Shown here: one piece after another, positions 37,589-45,457 of the stretch
Layout: every line of letters begins with the position of its first letter
Position numbering within the stretch: the first letter of the stretch is position 1
DNA from: Maribacter cobaltidurans
GTDB taxonomy: Bacteria; Bacteroidota; Bacteroidia; Flavobacteriales; Flavobacteriaceae
Assembly (NCBI RefSeq): GCF_002269385.1
Contig: NZ_CP022957.1
Span: forward strand, 1,979,001 to 2,043,000
DNA length: 64,000 nt
Direction of reading: 5' to 3'
Made by a program: the position numbers and the translations under genes
Notes under the pieces: model-generated
Databases searched by the model: none
What the model was told of the DNA's origin: nothing
Seen by the model: only the letters and a program-made list of their open reading frames with translations

Positions 37589-38260
37589 ATGGGGAAACTT
37601 TACATTGTGCCAACTCCCATTGGCAACTTGGAGGATATTACGTTAAGGGCCATTCGTCTGCTAAAGGAGGTCGATTTAATATTGGTCGAGGATACACGTA
37701 CCAGTGGAAAGCTTTTACAACATCTTGGGGTTTCTACTCCCATGCAGAGTCACCACATGCACAATGAACACAAAACGGTGACAGCGATCGTTAACCGATT
37801 ACAGGGCGATGCGTCCATCGCCTTGATTTCCGATGCGGGTACGCCCGCCATTTCCGATCCCGGATTTTTGTTGACCCGCGCCTGCGTGGAAGCAGGTGTT
37901 GAAGTAGAATGTCTTCCGGGTGCAACGGCTTTTGTCCCTGCATTGGTGAATAGTGGCCTGCCCAATGATAAATTCGTTTTTGAAGGTTTTTTACCGGTTA
38001 AAAAAGGAAGGCAGACCCGCTTGACCCTTTTGGCGGAAGAAACAAGAACCCTGATTTTTTACGAATCCCCGCACAAGTTATTAAAGACCCTTGCCCATTT
38101 TGTAGAATATTTTGGAGGGGATAGGCCTGTTTCAGTATCTCGGGAACTTACCAAAATGTACGAGGAAACTGTTCGCGGAACCGCCGAGGAAGTTTTAAGG
38201 CATTATTCTGAAAAACCTCCCAAAGGAGAAATTGTTATTGTCGTAGGGGGTAAAAAATAA
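37589..38260 (+). CDS. rsmI: 16S rRNA (cytidine-1402 2'-O)-methyltransferase
   Basis: 223 residues from ATG 37589 (MGKLYIVPTPIGNLEDITLR); the frame extends 15 codons upstream through the hairpin, which I reject. Family motifs: 'VEDTRTSGKLLQHL' (about 34-47), 'ALISDAGTPAISDPGFLL' (about 84-101), 'FYESPHKLLKTL' and 'KGEIVIVVGG' at the end. It methylates C1402 of 16S rRNA using S-adenosylmethionine. Confidence 0.96.
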   Translation: MGKLYIVPTPIGNLEDITLRAIRLLKEVDLILVEDTRTSGKLLQHLGVSTPMQSHHMHNEHKTVTAIVNRLQGDASIALISDAGTPAISDPGFLLTRACVEAGVEVECLPGATAFVPALVNSGLPNDKFVFEGFLPVKKGRQTRLTLLAEETRTLIFYESPHKLLKTLAHFVEYFGGDRPVSVSRELTKMYEETVRGTAEEVLRHYSEKPPKGEIVIVVGGKK

Positions 38261-38365
38261 ATTTCTACTTGAACCTTAGAAAAGAACTCCTTTTTAAATA
38301 GTTAATTGTACATATTATTTATGATAAATTCATGAAGCTACATATCTTAGCGGCGAATTTTGGAA

Positions 38366-38740
38366 ATGAGAAAAAGCCTATCATTACTTTTTACCTTCCT
38401 ATACCTTATGGCTATGGTAAAACCTGTAATGCCTGTATTGGAATATCTCTACAACCAAGATTATATAGCTGAAGTCCTTTGTATAAACAAGGATAAACCT
38501 ATGCTCAATTGTGACGGAAAATGTTACTTGGCCAAAATGATCAAGGAACAGCAGAAGGAAAAGCAACACCAAGATGTTCCTTCGGTAGACTTAAGGGAGT
38601 ATCCAATCGGTTTCGTTGATATTCTTGAGTACGGCTTCGTTACAAATATAAATTCCAAAAAAACTATTATTTCCTGGAAGAACCTTTATCAAGGTAAACA
38701 CAACGCTTCCATTTTCCACCCACCAAATACTATAGTTTAA
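38366..38740 (+). CDS. Small exported Cys-motif protein next to the MbnP operon
   Basis: 124 residues from ATG 38366 (TTG six bases upstream is less likely). The first 23 residues are hydrophobic (SLLFTFLYLMAMVKPVMPVL) and probably an uncleaved anchor or signal. Three Cys follow: Cys39 in 'EVLCINKDKP' and Cys49/Cys53 in 'LNCDGKCYLAKM', then a Lys/Gln/His-rich stretch (KEQQKEKQHQ). The motif looks like a metal or redox site. It precedes mbnP on the same strand (160 nt), so a role in copper handling is plausible. No named family. Confidence 0.7.
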   Translation: MRKSLSLLFTFLYLMAMVKPVMPVLEYLYNQDYIAEVLCINKDKPMLNCDGKCYLAKMIKEQQKEKQHQDVPSVDLREYPIGFVDILEYGFVTNINSKKTIISWKNLYQGKHNASIFHPPNTIV

Positions 38741-38900
38741 ATAAGAATTAGCTACAACGTACATTTTCATTTAATAGTGAAAGTGTAATGTTATGTACGT
38801 CTATCCCTGTCGATTATACGATTTGGGGATTAATAAATGTATTCAATTCACAAGGGTATCAACACTAAAAGAATAGTGTATGCCCATTATTTAAACTATT

Positions 38901-39701
38901 ATGAAATTTTTATATAAACTTTTACCTGCAGTTTTTTCATTATGCCTATTCATGGCTTGTAACGATGACGATAATATGGAAGAACTGAGTGGAGAAGGAA
39001 CCGTTAAACTAACATTCGACAACAGCTTTGGGTCTGATGATTTGTTGTTGGGGGCTTCCTCCTATACGAATTCACAAAATGAAGTTTTGACTATTTCAAG
39101 ACTCAATTACATTGTAAGCAATTTCACCTTGACCAATGATATGGGGGAAACATTTACGTACCCCAAGGACGACAGTTATTTTATTACAAGCGAGGAAACG
39201 GGAGAGACCGAAATCTCTTTGACCAATGTACCCGCCGGCAGATATGTCTCCGTAACGTTTGGGATAGGTGTGGACCAAGAGAAATACCTCCAAGGTGCCG
39301 ATGGTCAAGGGACATTCCTGGCCAAAGCCGAGGAGACCAACATGATGTGGTCTTGGCAGGCGGGCTATAAGTTCTTAAACTTTGAAGGAACTTTTACCTC
39401 ACCAACGGTAACCGAACCTACAAATTTCAAGATACATATGGGAAGCCATGGTTCCAGTTTGGACAATTACAAGGAAGTAACCCTAAACTTAGGTACTGAA
39501 GCTTTGGTCAGTGACGAAATGAACCCAATAATCCACATGGTTGCCGATGCAAACGCAATTTTGGACGGGGCCAATAAAATTTCCCTTTCCGAACAAGCCG
39601 TTATTATGGTCAGTGAGGAGAAATCTCCAAAAATAGCTGTAAATACGGCCGGTATGTTTACCGTAGATCATGTTCACAACGGTTCTGGAGATACACACTA
39701 A
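38901..39701 (+). CDS. MbnP-family copper-binding lipoprotein
   Basis: 266 residues with lipobox signal (MKFLYKLLPAVFSLCLFMAC, Cys20). The central block 'RYVSVTFGIGVDQEKY' (114-129), followed by 'NMMWSWQAGYKFLNFEG' (147-163, Trp150 and Trp152), is the hallmark of MbnP. In characterised homologues a Trp is converted to kynurenine by the partner diheme enzyme MbnH and helps bind copper. The C-terminus has 'VDHVHNGSGDTH', a His-containing tail. The mbnH homologue follows, separated by a terminator-like hairpin. Confidence 0.85.
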   Translation: MKFLYKLLPAVFSLCLFMACNDDDNMEELSGEGTVKLTFDNSFGSDDLLLGASSYTNSQNEVLTISRLNYIVSNFTLTNDMGETFTYPKDDSYFITSEETGETEISLTNVPAGRYVSVTFGIGVDQEKYLQGADGQGTFLAKAEETNMMWSWQAGYKFLNFEGTFTSPTVTEPTNFKIHMGSHGSSLDNYKEVTLNLGTEALVSDEMNPIIHMVADANAILDGANKISLSEQAVIMVSEEKSPKIAVNTAGMFTVDHVHNGSGDTH

Positions 39702-39705
39702 TATG

Positions 39706-39737
39706 AAATTGGGCTGTTTCGGCAGCCCAATTTTCTT
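39706..39737 (+). terminator. Terminator-like hairpin between mbnP and mbnH
   Basis: AAATTGGGCTG (39706-39716), 6-nt loop, CAGCCCAATTT (39723-39733), then TCTTT. An 11-bp perfect stem in the 53-nt gap; partial read-through would make more mbnP than mbnH mRNA. Confidence 0.7.
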
Positions 39738-39754
39738 TACTAAAAAAAGTAAGA

Positions 39755-40798
39755 ATGAAATTTTTATATAGCATTTTGATGCTGGGCGTTTTAATGTCCT
39801 GCTCAAATGATGATGAATATGACAGCTTTGAGGAAAACGAACCATTGGAACTGGTTGTTCCCGAGAATTTTCCGGAAATAGCCTATAATATGGAAAGCAA
39901 TCCACCGACAAAATTCGGCTTTGAATTGGGAAAGAAACTGTTCTATGATGGCAAACTTTCGGCTAATGGATTTATTTCCTGCGGCTTTTGCCATGAACAG
40001 CGTTTTGCCTTTACCCACCATGGACACCAGTTTAGCCACGGAATAGATGACTTAACGGGAACAAGAAATACGCCATCGATTTCCAATATGGCCTTTATGA
40101 ACGAATTTACTTGGGACGGTGCCACGTCAAACTTGGACCTTTTTCCCATCATACCGATAACCAACGAGGTAGAAATGGGAGAAACTATGACCAATGTTAT
40201 AAGCAAAATACAGGCCGATGAAGCATATCAAAAAGCATTTAATGCGGCCTTTGAGGAAGGCGGGGTAAACACCGAGAATTTTTTAAAGGCATTGTCCCAA
40301 TTTATGGTCATGATGGTTTCTTCCAACTCCAAATATGATAAATACGTAAGAGGGGAAGATGGTGTACAGTTTACCGAAAAAGAGGTGTTAGGTCTAAATG
40401 TCTTTAAAGCGAAATGTGCTTCTTGCCATGCTACCGATTTGTTTACGGACGGAAGTTTCAGGAACAACGGACTACCGCCGAACCCGTCGTTAAACGATAT
40501 AGGAAGGGCAGAGGTCAGTGGTGGCGTTGCGGACAATTATAAATTTAAGGTGCCAAGTCTCAGGAATGTTTCCCTTACCGCTCCCTATATGCATGACGGT
40601 AGGTTCGGCAGTCTGGAATCGGTGTTGAATTTTTACACCAATGGTATGATTGATTCCCCCACTTTGGACGATAGTCTAAGGTCTGAGGATAAAATTGGAA
40701 TTCCTTTGGACGACACCGAAAAGGAAGGGCTGTTGGCTTTTTTGGAAACCTTGACAGACGACACTTTTATCAACGATAAACGATTTTCAGAGTATTGA
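39755..40798 (+). CDS. MbnH-like diheme cytochrome c peroxidase-family protein
   Basis: 347 residues, lipoprotein signal (MKFLYSILMLGVLMSC, Cys16). Two heme-c motifs: CGFCH at 76-80 and CASCH at 221-225. Other landmarks are 'ELGKKLFYDGKLS', 'GTRNTPSISNMAF' and 'APYMHDGRFGSLESVL'. This is the bacterial cytochrome c peroxidase/MauG fold; next to MbnP it is best read as MbnH, which oxidises Trp in MbnP. A plain peroxidase is the alternative. Its stop and the next gene's start are 2 nt apart. Confidence 0.87.
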   Translation: MKFLYSILMLGVLMSCSNDDEYDSFEENEPLELVVPENFPEIAYNMESNPPTKFGFELGKKLFYDGKLSANGFISCGFCHEQRFAFTHHGHQFSHGIDDLTGTRNTPSISNMAFMNEFTWDGATSNLDLFPIIPITNEVEMGETMTNVISKIQADEAYQKAFNAAFEEGGVNTENFLKALSQFMVMMVSSNSKYDKYVRGEDGVQFTEKEVLGLNVFKAKCASCHATDLFTDGSFRNNGLPPNPSLNDIGRAEVSGGVADNYKFKVPSLRNVSLTAPYMHDGRFGSLESVLNFYTNGMIDSPTLDDSLRSEDKIGIPLDDTEKEGLLAFLETLTDDTFINDKRFSEY

Positions 40799-40800
40799 TT

Positions 40801-41772
40801 ATGAAGAAGAGACTACTATTGGTTTTGTCCCTGGCAACCACTGTATTTGTAAATGCCAATGATGATAAGCTGCTCCCGGAATCCTGTATTTGGACGGGCA
40901 CAATGTTTGAGGATTTTTGTGATACTTGCGGCTGCGGTGGCAATGGCGGCAGCATGGGTTTTGGAACGGGATTGAACAACAACTTTATAGGACTTAGGTA
41001 TATTGGCCAAAAATATCGTTCGCGTGATGGGATTTTTGATAATTCACCGTGGATTAACGAAAACTTCAATACCGTTCAGGTTTGGGGCAAATTTCCAATA
41101 GGGAATAGGTTTTTGGTCAATGCCTTGGTTCCCTACCATGCCCACAATAGAAGATTTTCGGACAATACCGAGCAAGAAATCAAGGGAATTGGGGATGCTA
41201 CCTTACTGGCCTTTTATCAAGTTATAGCCCCTACTCCGGACAGCATCATTTCCATAAAACCAAAACATATTTTGCAGTTGGGGGGTGGAGTGAAGCTTCC
41301 AACAGGTAGCTTTAACGAAGAAAACCTGGAAGGCAGCATCAATCCCAGTTTTCAGTTGGGAACAGGTAGCTGGGATTATATTTTAGCCGCTAACTATGGG
41401 CTTACCCACAGAAATTGTGGGATTTCCGCACTTGTAAACTATACCATAAAAACCGAAAATAGTGTTTCATACCTATTTGGGAATCAGTGGAACTTGGCCG
41501 TCAATAGTTTTAAGACCTATTACCTATCGGATACTTGGTCGTTTACCCCGCAACTGGGTCTTGGAGCGGAGTATTTTGATAAGAACAAGGAGTTTGGTTT
41601 GGTGGTTAACGATACGGGCGGGGAAGTTTACTTTGGCCGACTGGGGCTCGAGGCCAATTACAATAGGTTTGCCTTGGGAGTTTCCGGTATGTTGCCTATT
41701 GCCCAAGATTTAAATAATGGTAAAGTGGAGGTGAAAAACAGGGTGATGTTGTATTTGAATATCAATATATAA
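40801..41772 (+). CDS. Outer-membrane beta-barrel protein with N-terminal Cys cluster
   Basis: 323 residues from ATG 40801, signal peptide to about residue 20. Directly after it lies a Cys-rich stretch: Cys29 ('ESCIWTG'), then Cys40, Cys43 and Cys45 in 'FCDTCGCGGNGG'. The remainder alternates polar and hydrophobic residues in beta-barrel fashion ('HILQLGGGVKLPTG', 'YLSDTWSFTPQLGLG') and ends in an aromatic-poor strand ('NRVMLYLNINI'). It is the last gene of the mbnP-mbnH group. A role as a metal-binding outer-membrane component is inferred from context. Confidence 0.75.
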   Translation: MKKRLLLVLSLATTVFVNANDDKLLPESCIWTGTMFEDFCDTCGCGGNGGSMGFGTGLNNNFIGLRYIGQKYRSRDGIFDNSPWINENFNTVQVWGKFPIGNRFLVNALVPYHAHNRRFSDNTEQEIKGIGDATLLAFYQVIAPTPDSIISIKPKHILQLGGGVKLPTGSFNEENLEGSINPSFQLGTGSWDYILAANYGLTHRNCGISALVNYTIKTENSVSYLFGNQWNLAVNSFKTYYLSDTWSFTPQLGLGAEYFDKNKEFGLVVNDTGGEVYFGRLGLEANYNRFALGVSGMLPIAQDLNNGKVEVKNRVMLYLNINI

Positions 41773-41798
41773 ACCTATAAATAACTTAAATTGGGACC

Positions 41799-42932
41799 AT
41801 GTTAACGCCATGGTTCATTTCTGGGTTTACCGTGATTGTGGTCTATTTTTTGGACCGATGGGAAAATAGGCATATAAAATCCTTGTTCGATTGGGTTCCT
41901 GCCATTTTACTCGCTTACATTATTCCTGCCGTTATTTCGTATGTCTTCAAGGTAGACTATTCACAGGCCGATATTCACGACTTTAGTAGGAATTACTTTA
42001 TTCCCTTGGCCATCATCGCCGTGATGAGCAGTTTATCCCTGGGTCAGTTGAAGCCCATAGGCTATAAGCCGATATTAGTTTTTCTGGCAGGCTCCTTTTT
42101 TATTGCTCTTTTTCCTATAGTCCTTATGCTACTTTTTTCTGACACCGATTTGATTTCAAAAACCTTGGTAACGGAAAACTATTGGATGGGCATACCGCCA
42201 ATTGTCGGCAGTTGGATTGGGGGAAGTACGAGTCAGCTCGTATTGAAGGAATTAGTGGAATGCCCGGAGAATATCTTTTTGACCGTTTTGGTGATGGATA
42301 ATATTTTGGTGAACGTTTGGACGATTCTCATGTTCCAAACCATTAAAAAAAGTGATTGGTTAAATAGAAGGTTTCGGGTATCGGATGTTGCCATTCCAGA
42401 GGATATCCGTTTGGAAAAAGGAAGCAAATGGAAACCATGGCTGTGTGCCTTGGTGCTACTTATCATTGTGGTTGTAAGCAATTACCTTATTGACAGCTTC
42501 ATTGTAAAAGTGGTGCTACTTTCCTTTATAGGGTTGGGGTTGAGCAATTTTATACCGAAATGGAACTTTGGATTCGCCCTAAAGGCTGGGGGAATCTTGA
42601 TTATCGTGGTGATGGCGGTATTGGGATTGAAATTGCAAATCGCCACACTAGGTTTTAATCTTCCTTTTTTCGGGTTTTTATGTGTGTGGCTTTTGGGCCA
42701 TTTTATTTTTATGGTCTTGGTGGCCAAATTGTTGAACGTAAACATGGCCTGGGTGCCTATCGCCAGTATGGCCAACGTGGGAGGTATTGCCACGGCACCT
42801 GCGGTTACGGCGGCTTATAATCTCAAATGGATGCCCCATGCCATAGTATTGGCCATTTTAAGCATGGCTACCAGTACCTTTTGGGGAATGTTGACGATAT
42901 GGTTGTTTAGGGCTTTTGTGGTGAATGGGTAA
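41799..42932 (+). CDS. DUF819-family membrane protein
   Basis: 377 residues, about ten hydrophobic helices. The family core appears in 'YWMGIPPIVGSWIGGSTSQL' (about 127-146) and 'VPIASMANVGGIATAPAVTA' (about 325-344), two similar half-motifs as in other inverted-repeat transporters. Function is unknown; transport of an organic anion has been guessed for the family. It follows the barrel gene by 26 nt and might be co-transcribed. Confidence 0.85.
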   Translation: MLTPWFISGFTVIVVYFLDRWENRHIKSLFDWVPAILLAYIIPAVISYVFKVDYSQADIHDFSRNYFIPLAIIAVMSSLSLGQLKPIGYKPILVFLAGSFFIALFPIVLMLLFSDTDLISKTLVTENYWMGIPPIVGSWIGGSTSQLVLKELVECPENIFLTVLVMDNILVNVWTILMFQTIKKSDWLNRRFRVSDVAIPEDIRLEKGSKWKPWLCALVLLIIVVVSNYLIDSFIVKVVLLSFIGLGLSNFIPKWNFGFALKAGGILIIVVMAVLGLKLQIATLGFNLPFFGFLCVWLLGHFIFMVLVAKLLNVNMAWVPIASMANVGGIATAPAVTAAYNLKWMPHAIVLAILSMATSTFWGMLTIWLFRAFVVNG

Positions 42933-43002
42933 AATTCATACAAAATATCTAGTTACGGCTCACTTTTTCGGTCTTTCACTTAAAAATTTGAAAGAAAGTG
43001 GT

Positions 43003-43221
43003 TTAAAGATAATCTTGTTCCTTTTTATTTCCATTCTTCCTTTCGATGTATTTTACAATCCCGTGCCGTACGGCGATTAGAGCGGATAAGGGTATTGATA
43101 CAGGTTTTATGATCTTCTCAAAGAAGTCTCCTATGGTATCGATTTTCATGTTCGGCATTGCCCAGAAGCAAACTACCAGAACCAGTACAAAGATTAAGAC
43201 CGCTAATAGATTTTTGTTCAT
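43003..43221 (-). CDS. Small membrane protein of unknown function
   Basis: 72 residues from ATG 43221 (MNKNLLAVLIFVLVLVVCFW). One hydrophobic helix at about 4-22, possibly a second at about 42-60 ('KIIKPVSIPLSALIAVRHGI'), and a charged C-terminus ('ERKNGNKKEQDYL'). A start 12 codons upstream is possible. No homologue recognised. Lies between DUF819 and the repeat region, transcribed away from the latter. Confidence 0.55.
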   Translation of the reverse strand: MNKNLLAVLIFVLVLVVCFWAMPNMKIDTIGDFFEKIIKPVSIPLSALIAVRHGIVKYIERKNGNKKEQDYL

Positions 43222-43366
43222 GATTATTTTAATATAAATAGTGTCGTTTTTGCTCAAGCGTTATAAATTTTCAGTTAGGCGGTTTCAAGCTATAATTTTT
43301 GTCTACCATTTAAAAGGACACATCCTTTTGAACCATTTCCGAGCAAGTTATTTATTAGTCTTGGCC

Positions 43367-43393
43367 AAAAAAAGAACAAAAAAAACCACCCTA
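43367..43393. repeat. 27-bp direct repeat, copy 1
   Basis: A7-GAAC-A8-CCACCCTA; identical to 43573-43599, 206 bp away. Confidence 0.85.
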
Positions 43394-43572
43394 CATTTTT
43401 CAATGAGCTTTAAATCCTTTAACATTTTTTAATTTGTGAAATACATTTCTCCACTAGTTTGAGTTTTGAAACAATCTTTGTTAGAATATTTCTTCAAAAA
43501 CAAACTTATGTTTTAAAGTCTTAAAAAAATTTATAGACTTTTCGCTGTAAAGCAAATGATATCGGGTTTCAA

Positions 43573-43599
43573 AAAAAAAGAACAAAAAAAACCACCCTA
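43573..43599. repeat. 27-bp direct repeat, copy 2
   Basis: A7-GAAC-A8-CCACCCTA, preceded by two extra A residues; see copy 1 at 43367-43393. Confidence 0.85.
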
Positions 43600-43723
43600 T
43601 TCATATTATGATATAATAGCTGCAAAGTCATTTTCCAGAAAAGAAAAAACCTCACTAAAAAGCAAGGTTATTTTTTCTTTAAACAACTACATTAGTTTTA
43701 TCTGAGTAATAATATGATTAAGA

Positions 43724-43747
43724 CTTCTCGACTGCGCTCGAAGTGAC
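43724..43747. repeat. REP-like motif TCGACTGCGCTCGA
   Basis: TCGACTGCGCTCGA at 43728-43741 is the exact complement of the motif at 23737-23750. It is extended by CTT on the left and AGTGAC on the right, the common form of this dispersed element. Confidence 0.6.
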
Positions 43748-43765
43748 GGAAAAATCATTTTTTTA

Positions 43766-43926
43766 CCAACAACCAACAACCAACAACCAACAACCAACAA
43801 CCAACAACCAACAACCAACAACCAACAACCAACAACCAACAACCAACAACCAACAACCAACAACCAACAACCAACAACCAACAACCAACAACCAACAACC
43901 AACAACCAACAACCAACAACCAACAA
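43766..43926. repeat. Perfect tandem array, 23 copies of CCAACAA
   Basis: 161 bp made of exactly 23 uninterrupted copies of the heptamer CCAACAA (TTGTTGG on the other strand). No variant unit was seen. It abuts the stop codon (43927-43929) of the minus-strand AhpD-like gene, so it is the first sequence of that transcript's 3' untranslated region. Neither strand has a stop codon within the array. The minus strand has GG every 7 nt. Confidence 0.97.
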
Positions 43927-44529
43927 CTAATACCGAGAGCCGTCATGCTTACCCTTCTCCCAACCATGTTTGCCCAAATATTGGTCGGCACTTTCCACGG
44001 CTCCATTTTCTATCGAAGTCCCCATAGAGTCATTCCAACGGTTGAGGTAGCCAAAAAGTGAAATCACACCCAGCATTTCCACAATTTCACCTTCGTCCCA
44101 ATATTTGTAAAGCCGTTCCTTTATTTCGGCATCCACGGTATTGGGCACTTGGGAAGCCTGTAGGGAAAAATCCAATGCGGCCCGTTCTGCATCGGAGAAA
44201 GCGGGATGGGTACGGTATTCCCATATATTGTCCAGTTGTTCCTGTTCTGCGCCATAACGTTCGGCAGCCCTAATGGCATGGGCCTGGCAATAACGGCATC
44301 CTGTTGCATTACTACTTACCCAGGCAATCATTCTTTTTAATGCCGAAGTGACCCTGCCCTCATTGGCCATGACGGCTTTATTGAGATTGATGAACGCTTT
44401 GGATATGGCAGGCCGGTGCTGCATAGTCAAAACGGAATTAGGGCAAAATCCTAGGGTTTCATTGAAAAACTCCGCTAGTTTTTTGGTTTCCGGGTCATGG
44501 TTGGGATCAAGGGGATTTACAAGTGCCAT
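43927..44529 (-). CDS. AhpD/carboxymuconolactone decarboxylase-family protein
   Basis: 200 residues. The AhpD-type redox motif is 'ATGCRYCQAHAIRAAERYG' with Cys78, Cys81 and His84. Upstream is the helical 'EFFNETLGFCPNSV' start common in this group. Such proteins reduce peroxides or peroxiredoxins. It is divergent from osmC, another peroxide-handling gene, with 58 nt between start codons. The stop codon touches the 7-bp array; a stop-codon mutation would add repeat-encoded Leu-Val-Gly-Cys-Trp heptapeptides. Confidence 0.88.
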   Translation of the reverse strand: MALVNPLDPNHDPETKKLAEFFNETLGFCPNSVLTMQHRPAISKAFINLNKAVMANEGRVTSALKRMIAWVSSNATGCRYCQAHAIRAAERYGAEQEQLDNIWEYRTHPAFSDAERAALDFSLQASQVPNTVDAEIKERLYKYWDEGEIVEMLGVISLFGYLNRWNDSMGTSIENGAVESADQYLGKHGWEKGKHDGSRY

Positions 44530-44556
44530 AGGATACGTTTTAGACCATAATTATGG

Positions 44557-44564
44557 TATTTTTG
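44557..44564 (+). promoter_or_regulatory. -7 promoter box for osmC
   Basis: TATTTTTG fits TAnnTTTG, 24 nt upstream of the osmC ATG. No clear TTG at -33. Confidence 0.4.
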
Positions 44565-44587
44565 TATTCCACAAGAAACAAAATATT

Positions 44588-45016
44588 ATGGGTACTACAA
44601 ATCATATTACCACCAAGTGGTTGGGAAACATGGCCTTTGAGAGCAATAATCCCTCAGGGCAAACTATACGGATAGATATCGCCAAGGAAGACGGTGGCGA
44701 CGGTAGTGGGGTAAGACCCAAAGCTCTTATGCTATCCGGATTGGCGGGGTGTTCGGGCTTGGATGTTGCCGCACTTATCAAAAAAATGAAACTGGAGGTA
44801 ATCGATTTTCACATCGAAACCATCGCCAATCTTACGGACGAACATCCCAAATACTATGACAAGGTCCTAATTGAATACCATTTTCATGGACCCAATCTGG
44901 ATGAGAAAAAGTTACAACGCGCGGTAGATCTTTCTGTAGAAAAATATTGCGGAGTGATGGAGATGTTCCGGAGGTTTGCTGTATTGGATATTAAAACTAT
45001 ATTTCACCATAGTTAA
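44588..45016 (+). CDS. OsmC/Ohr-family protein
   Basis: 142 residues from ATG 44588. The two redox cysteines are Cys55 ('SGLAGCSGLDVA') and Cys121 ('VEKYCGVMEMF'), in the normal positions for thiol-dependent hydroperoxide reduction. An upstream extension of the frame lies inside the divergent gene and is not used. Partner by position is the AhpD-like gene. Confidence 0.92.
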   Translation: MGTTNHITTKWLGNMAFESNNPSGQTIRIDIAKEDGGDGSGVRPKALMLSGLAGCSGLDVAALIKKMKLEVIDFHIETIANLTDEHPKYYDKVLIEYHFHGPNLDEKKLQRAVDLSVEKYCGVMEMFRRFAVLDIKTIFHHS

Positions 45017-45020
45017 ATAT

Positions 45021-45452
45021 CAAGTGCAAAATTCAAGTTCAAGCCCAACTGAATTTACATGAATTCCGATAAAAAGTTTGATTTGGAGGATAGACTCGTA
45101 TGTTTTGCGGCGGATATCGTTTTCTTCTGCAAAGATATGCCCTCAGATATGACAGGTCAATATTATGGTAACCAACTGTTGAGACCTGGTGGTAGTTCTG
45201 CATTGAATTTTGGCGAAGCACAGGGAACAAACTCAGATAAAGATTATATCAACAAGGTCTCGATTACTCTAAAAGAATTGAAGGAATCCCGAGTTAATTT
45301 AAGAATCTTGGACAGGGTGAAATATGTAGGCAACTCCATGAGAAGTAAATTGTTGAACGAAGTAGAGCAACTTGTAAGAATTATTGCTACTATTATCAAG
45401 AACAAAAAACAATGACAAGACCCGATTGAATTTGAGTTTGAACTTGAACTTT
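45021..45452. repeat. Inverted repeats enclosing the four-helix-bundle gene
   Basis: Left end (about 45021-45056) has CAAAATTCAAGTTCAAGCCC; right end (about 45425-45452) has GAGTTTGAACTTGAACTTT. Reversed, the left end reads GGGCTTGAACTTGAATTTTG, so the two ends are imperfect inverted copies sharing TTGAACTTGAA. The unit is about 430 bp and contains one gene only. Confidence 0.55.
45059..45415 (+). CDS. Four-helix-bundle protein (S23/IVP family)
   Basis: 118 residues. 'FDLEDRLVCFAADIVFFCKD' is helix 1, 'QLLRPGGSSALNFGEAQG' the conserved turn between helices, then 'KDYINKVSITLKELKESRVN' and 'NEVEQLVRIIATIIKNKK'. The family is known from intervening sequences in 23S rRNA genes and as the fold of the Avd accessory protein of diversity-generating retroelements; no reverse transcriptase or template repeat is nearby. 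It lies between inverted repeats (45021-45452), between osmC and recJ. Confidence 0.82.
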   Translation: MNSDKKFDLEDRLVCFAADIVFFCKDMPSDMTGQYYGNQLLRPGGSSALNFGEAQGTNSDKDYINKVSITLKELKESRVNLRILDRVKYVGNSMRSKLLNEVEQLVRIIATIIKNKKQ

Positions 45453-45457
45453 AGAAA

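Larger units (their letters stand above)
43222..43765. other. Gene-free repeat-rich spacer
   Basis: About 540 nt of AT-rich DNA with no convincing gene. It holds two copies of a 27-bp direct repeat (43367-43393 and 43573-43599), a weak hairpin AACCT...AGGTT near 43648-43670 followed by T residues, and one REP-like motif (43724-43747). The 7-bp array follows directly. Confidence 0.6.

Noticed and set aside
43766..43926. CRISPR array.
   Set aside because: There are no spacers; the units are a contiguous 7-bp tandem repeat.
43687..44006. Long repetitive reading frames over the 7-bp array on both strands (Leu-Val-Gly-Cys-Trp or Gln-Pro-Thr-Asn repeats).
   Set aside because: The heptamer has no stop codon in any frame, so open frames arise automatically. 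They lack any non-repeat domain, and the minus-strand ones would overlap the AhpD-like gene.
45059..45415. Part of a diversity-generating retroelement, because of the Avd-like fold.
   Set aside because: No reverse transcriptase, template repeat or variable target gene is present nearby.
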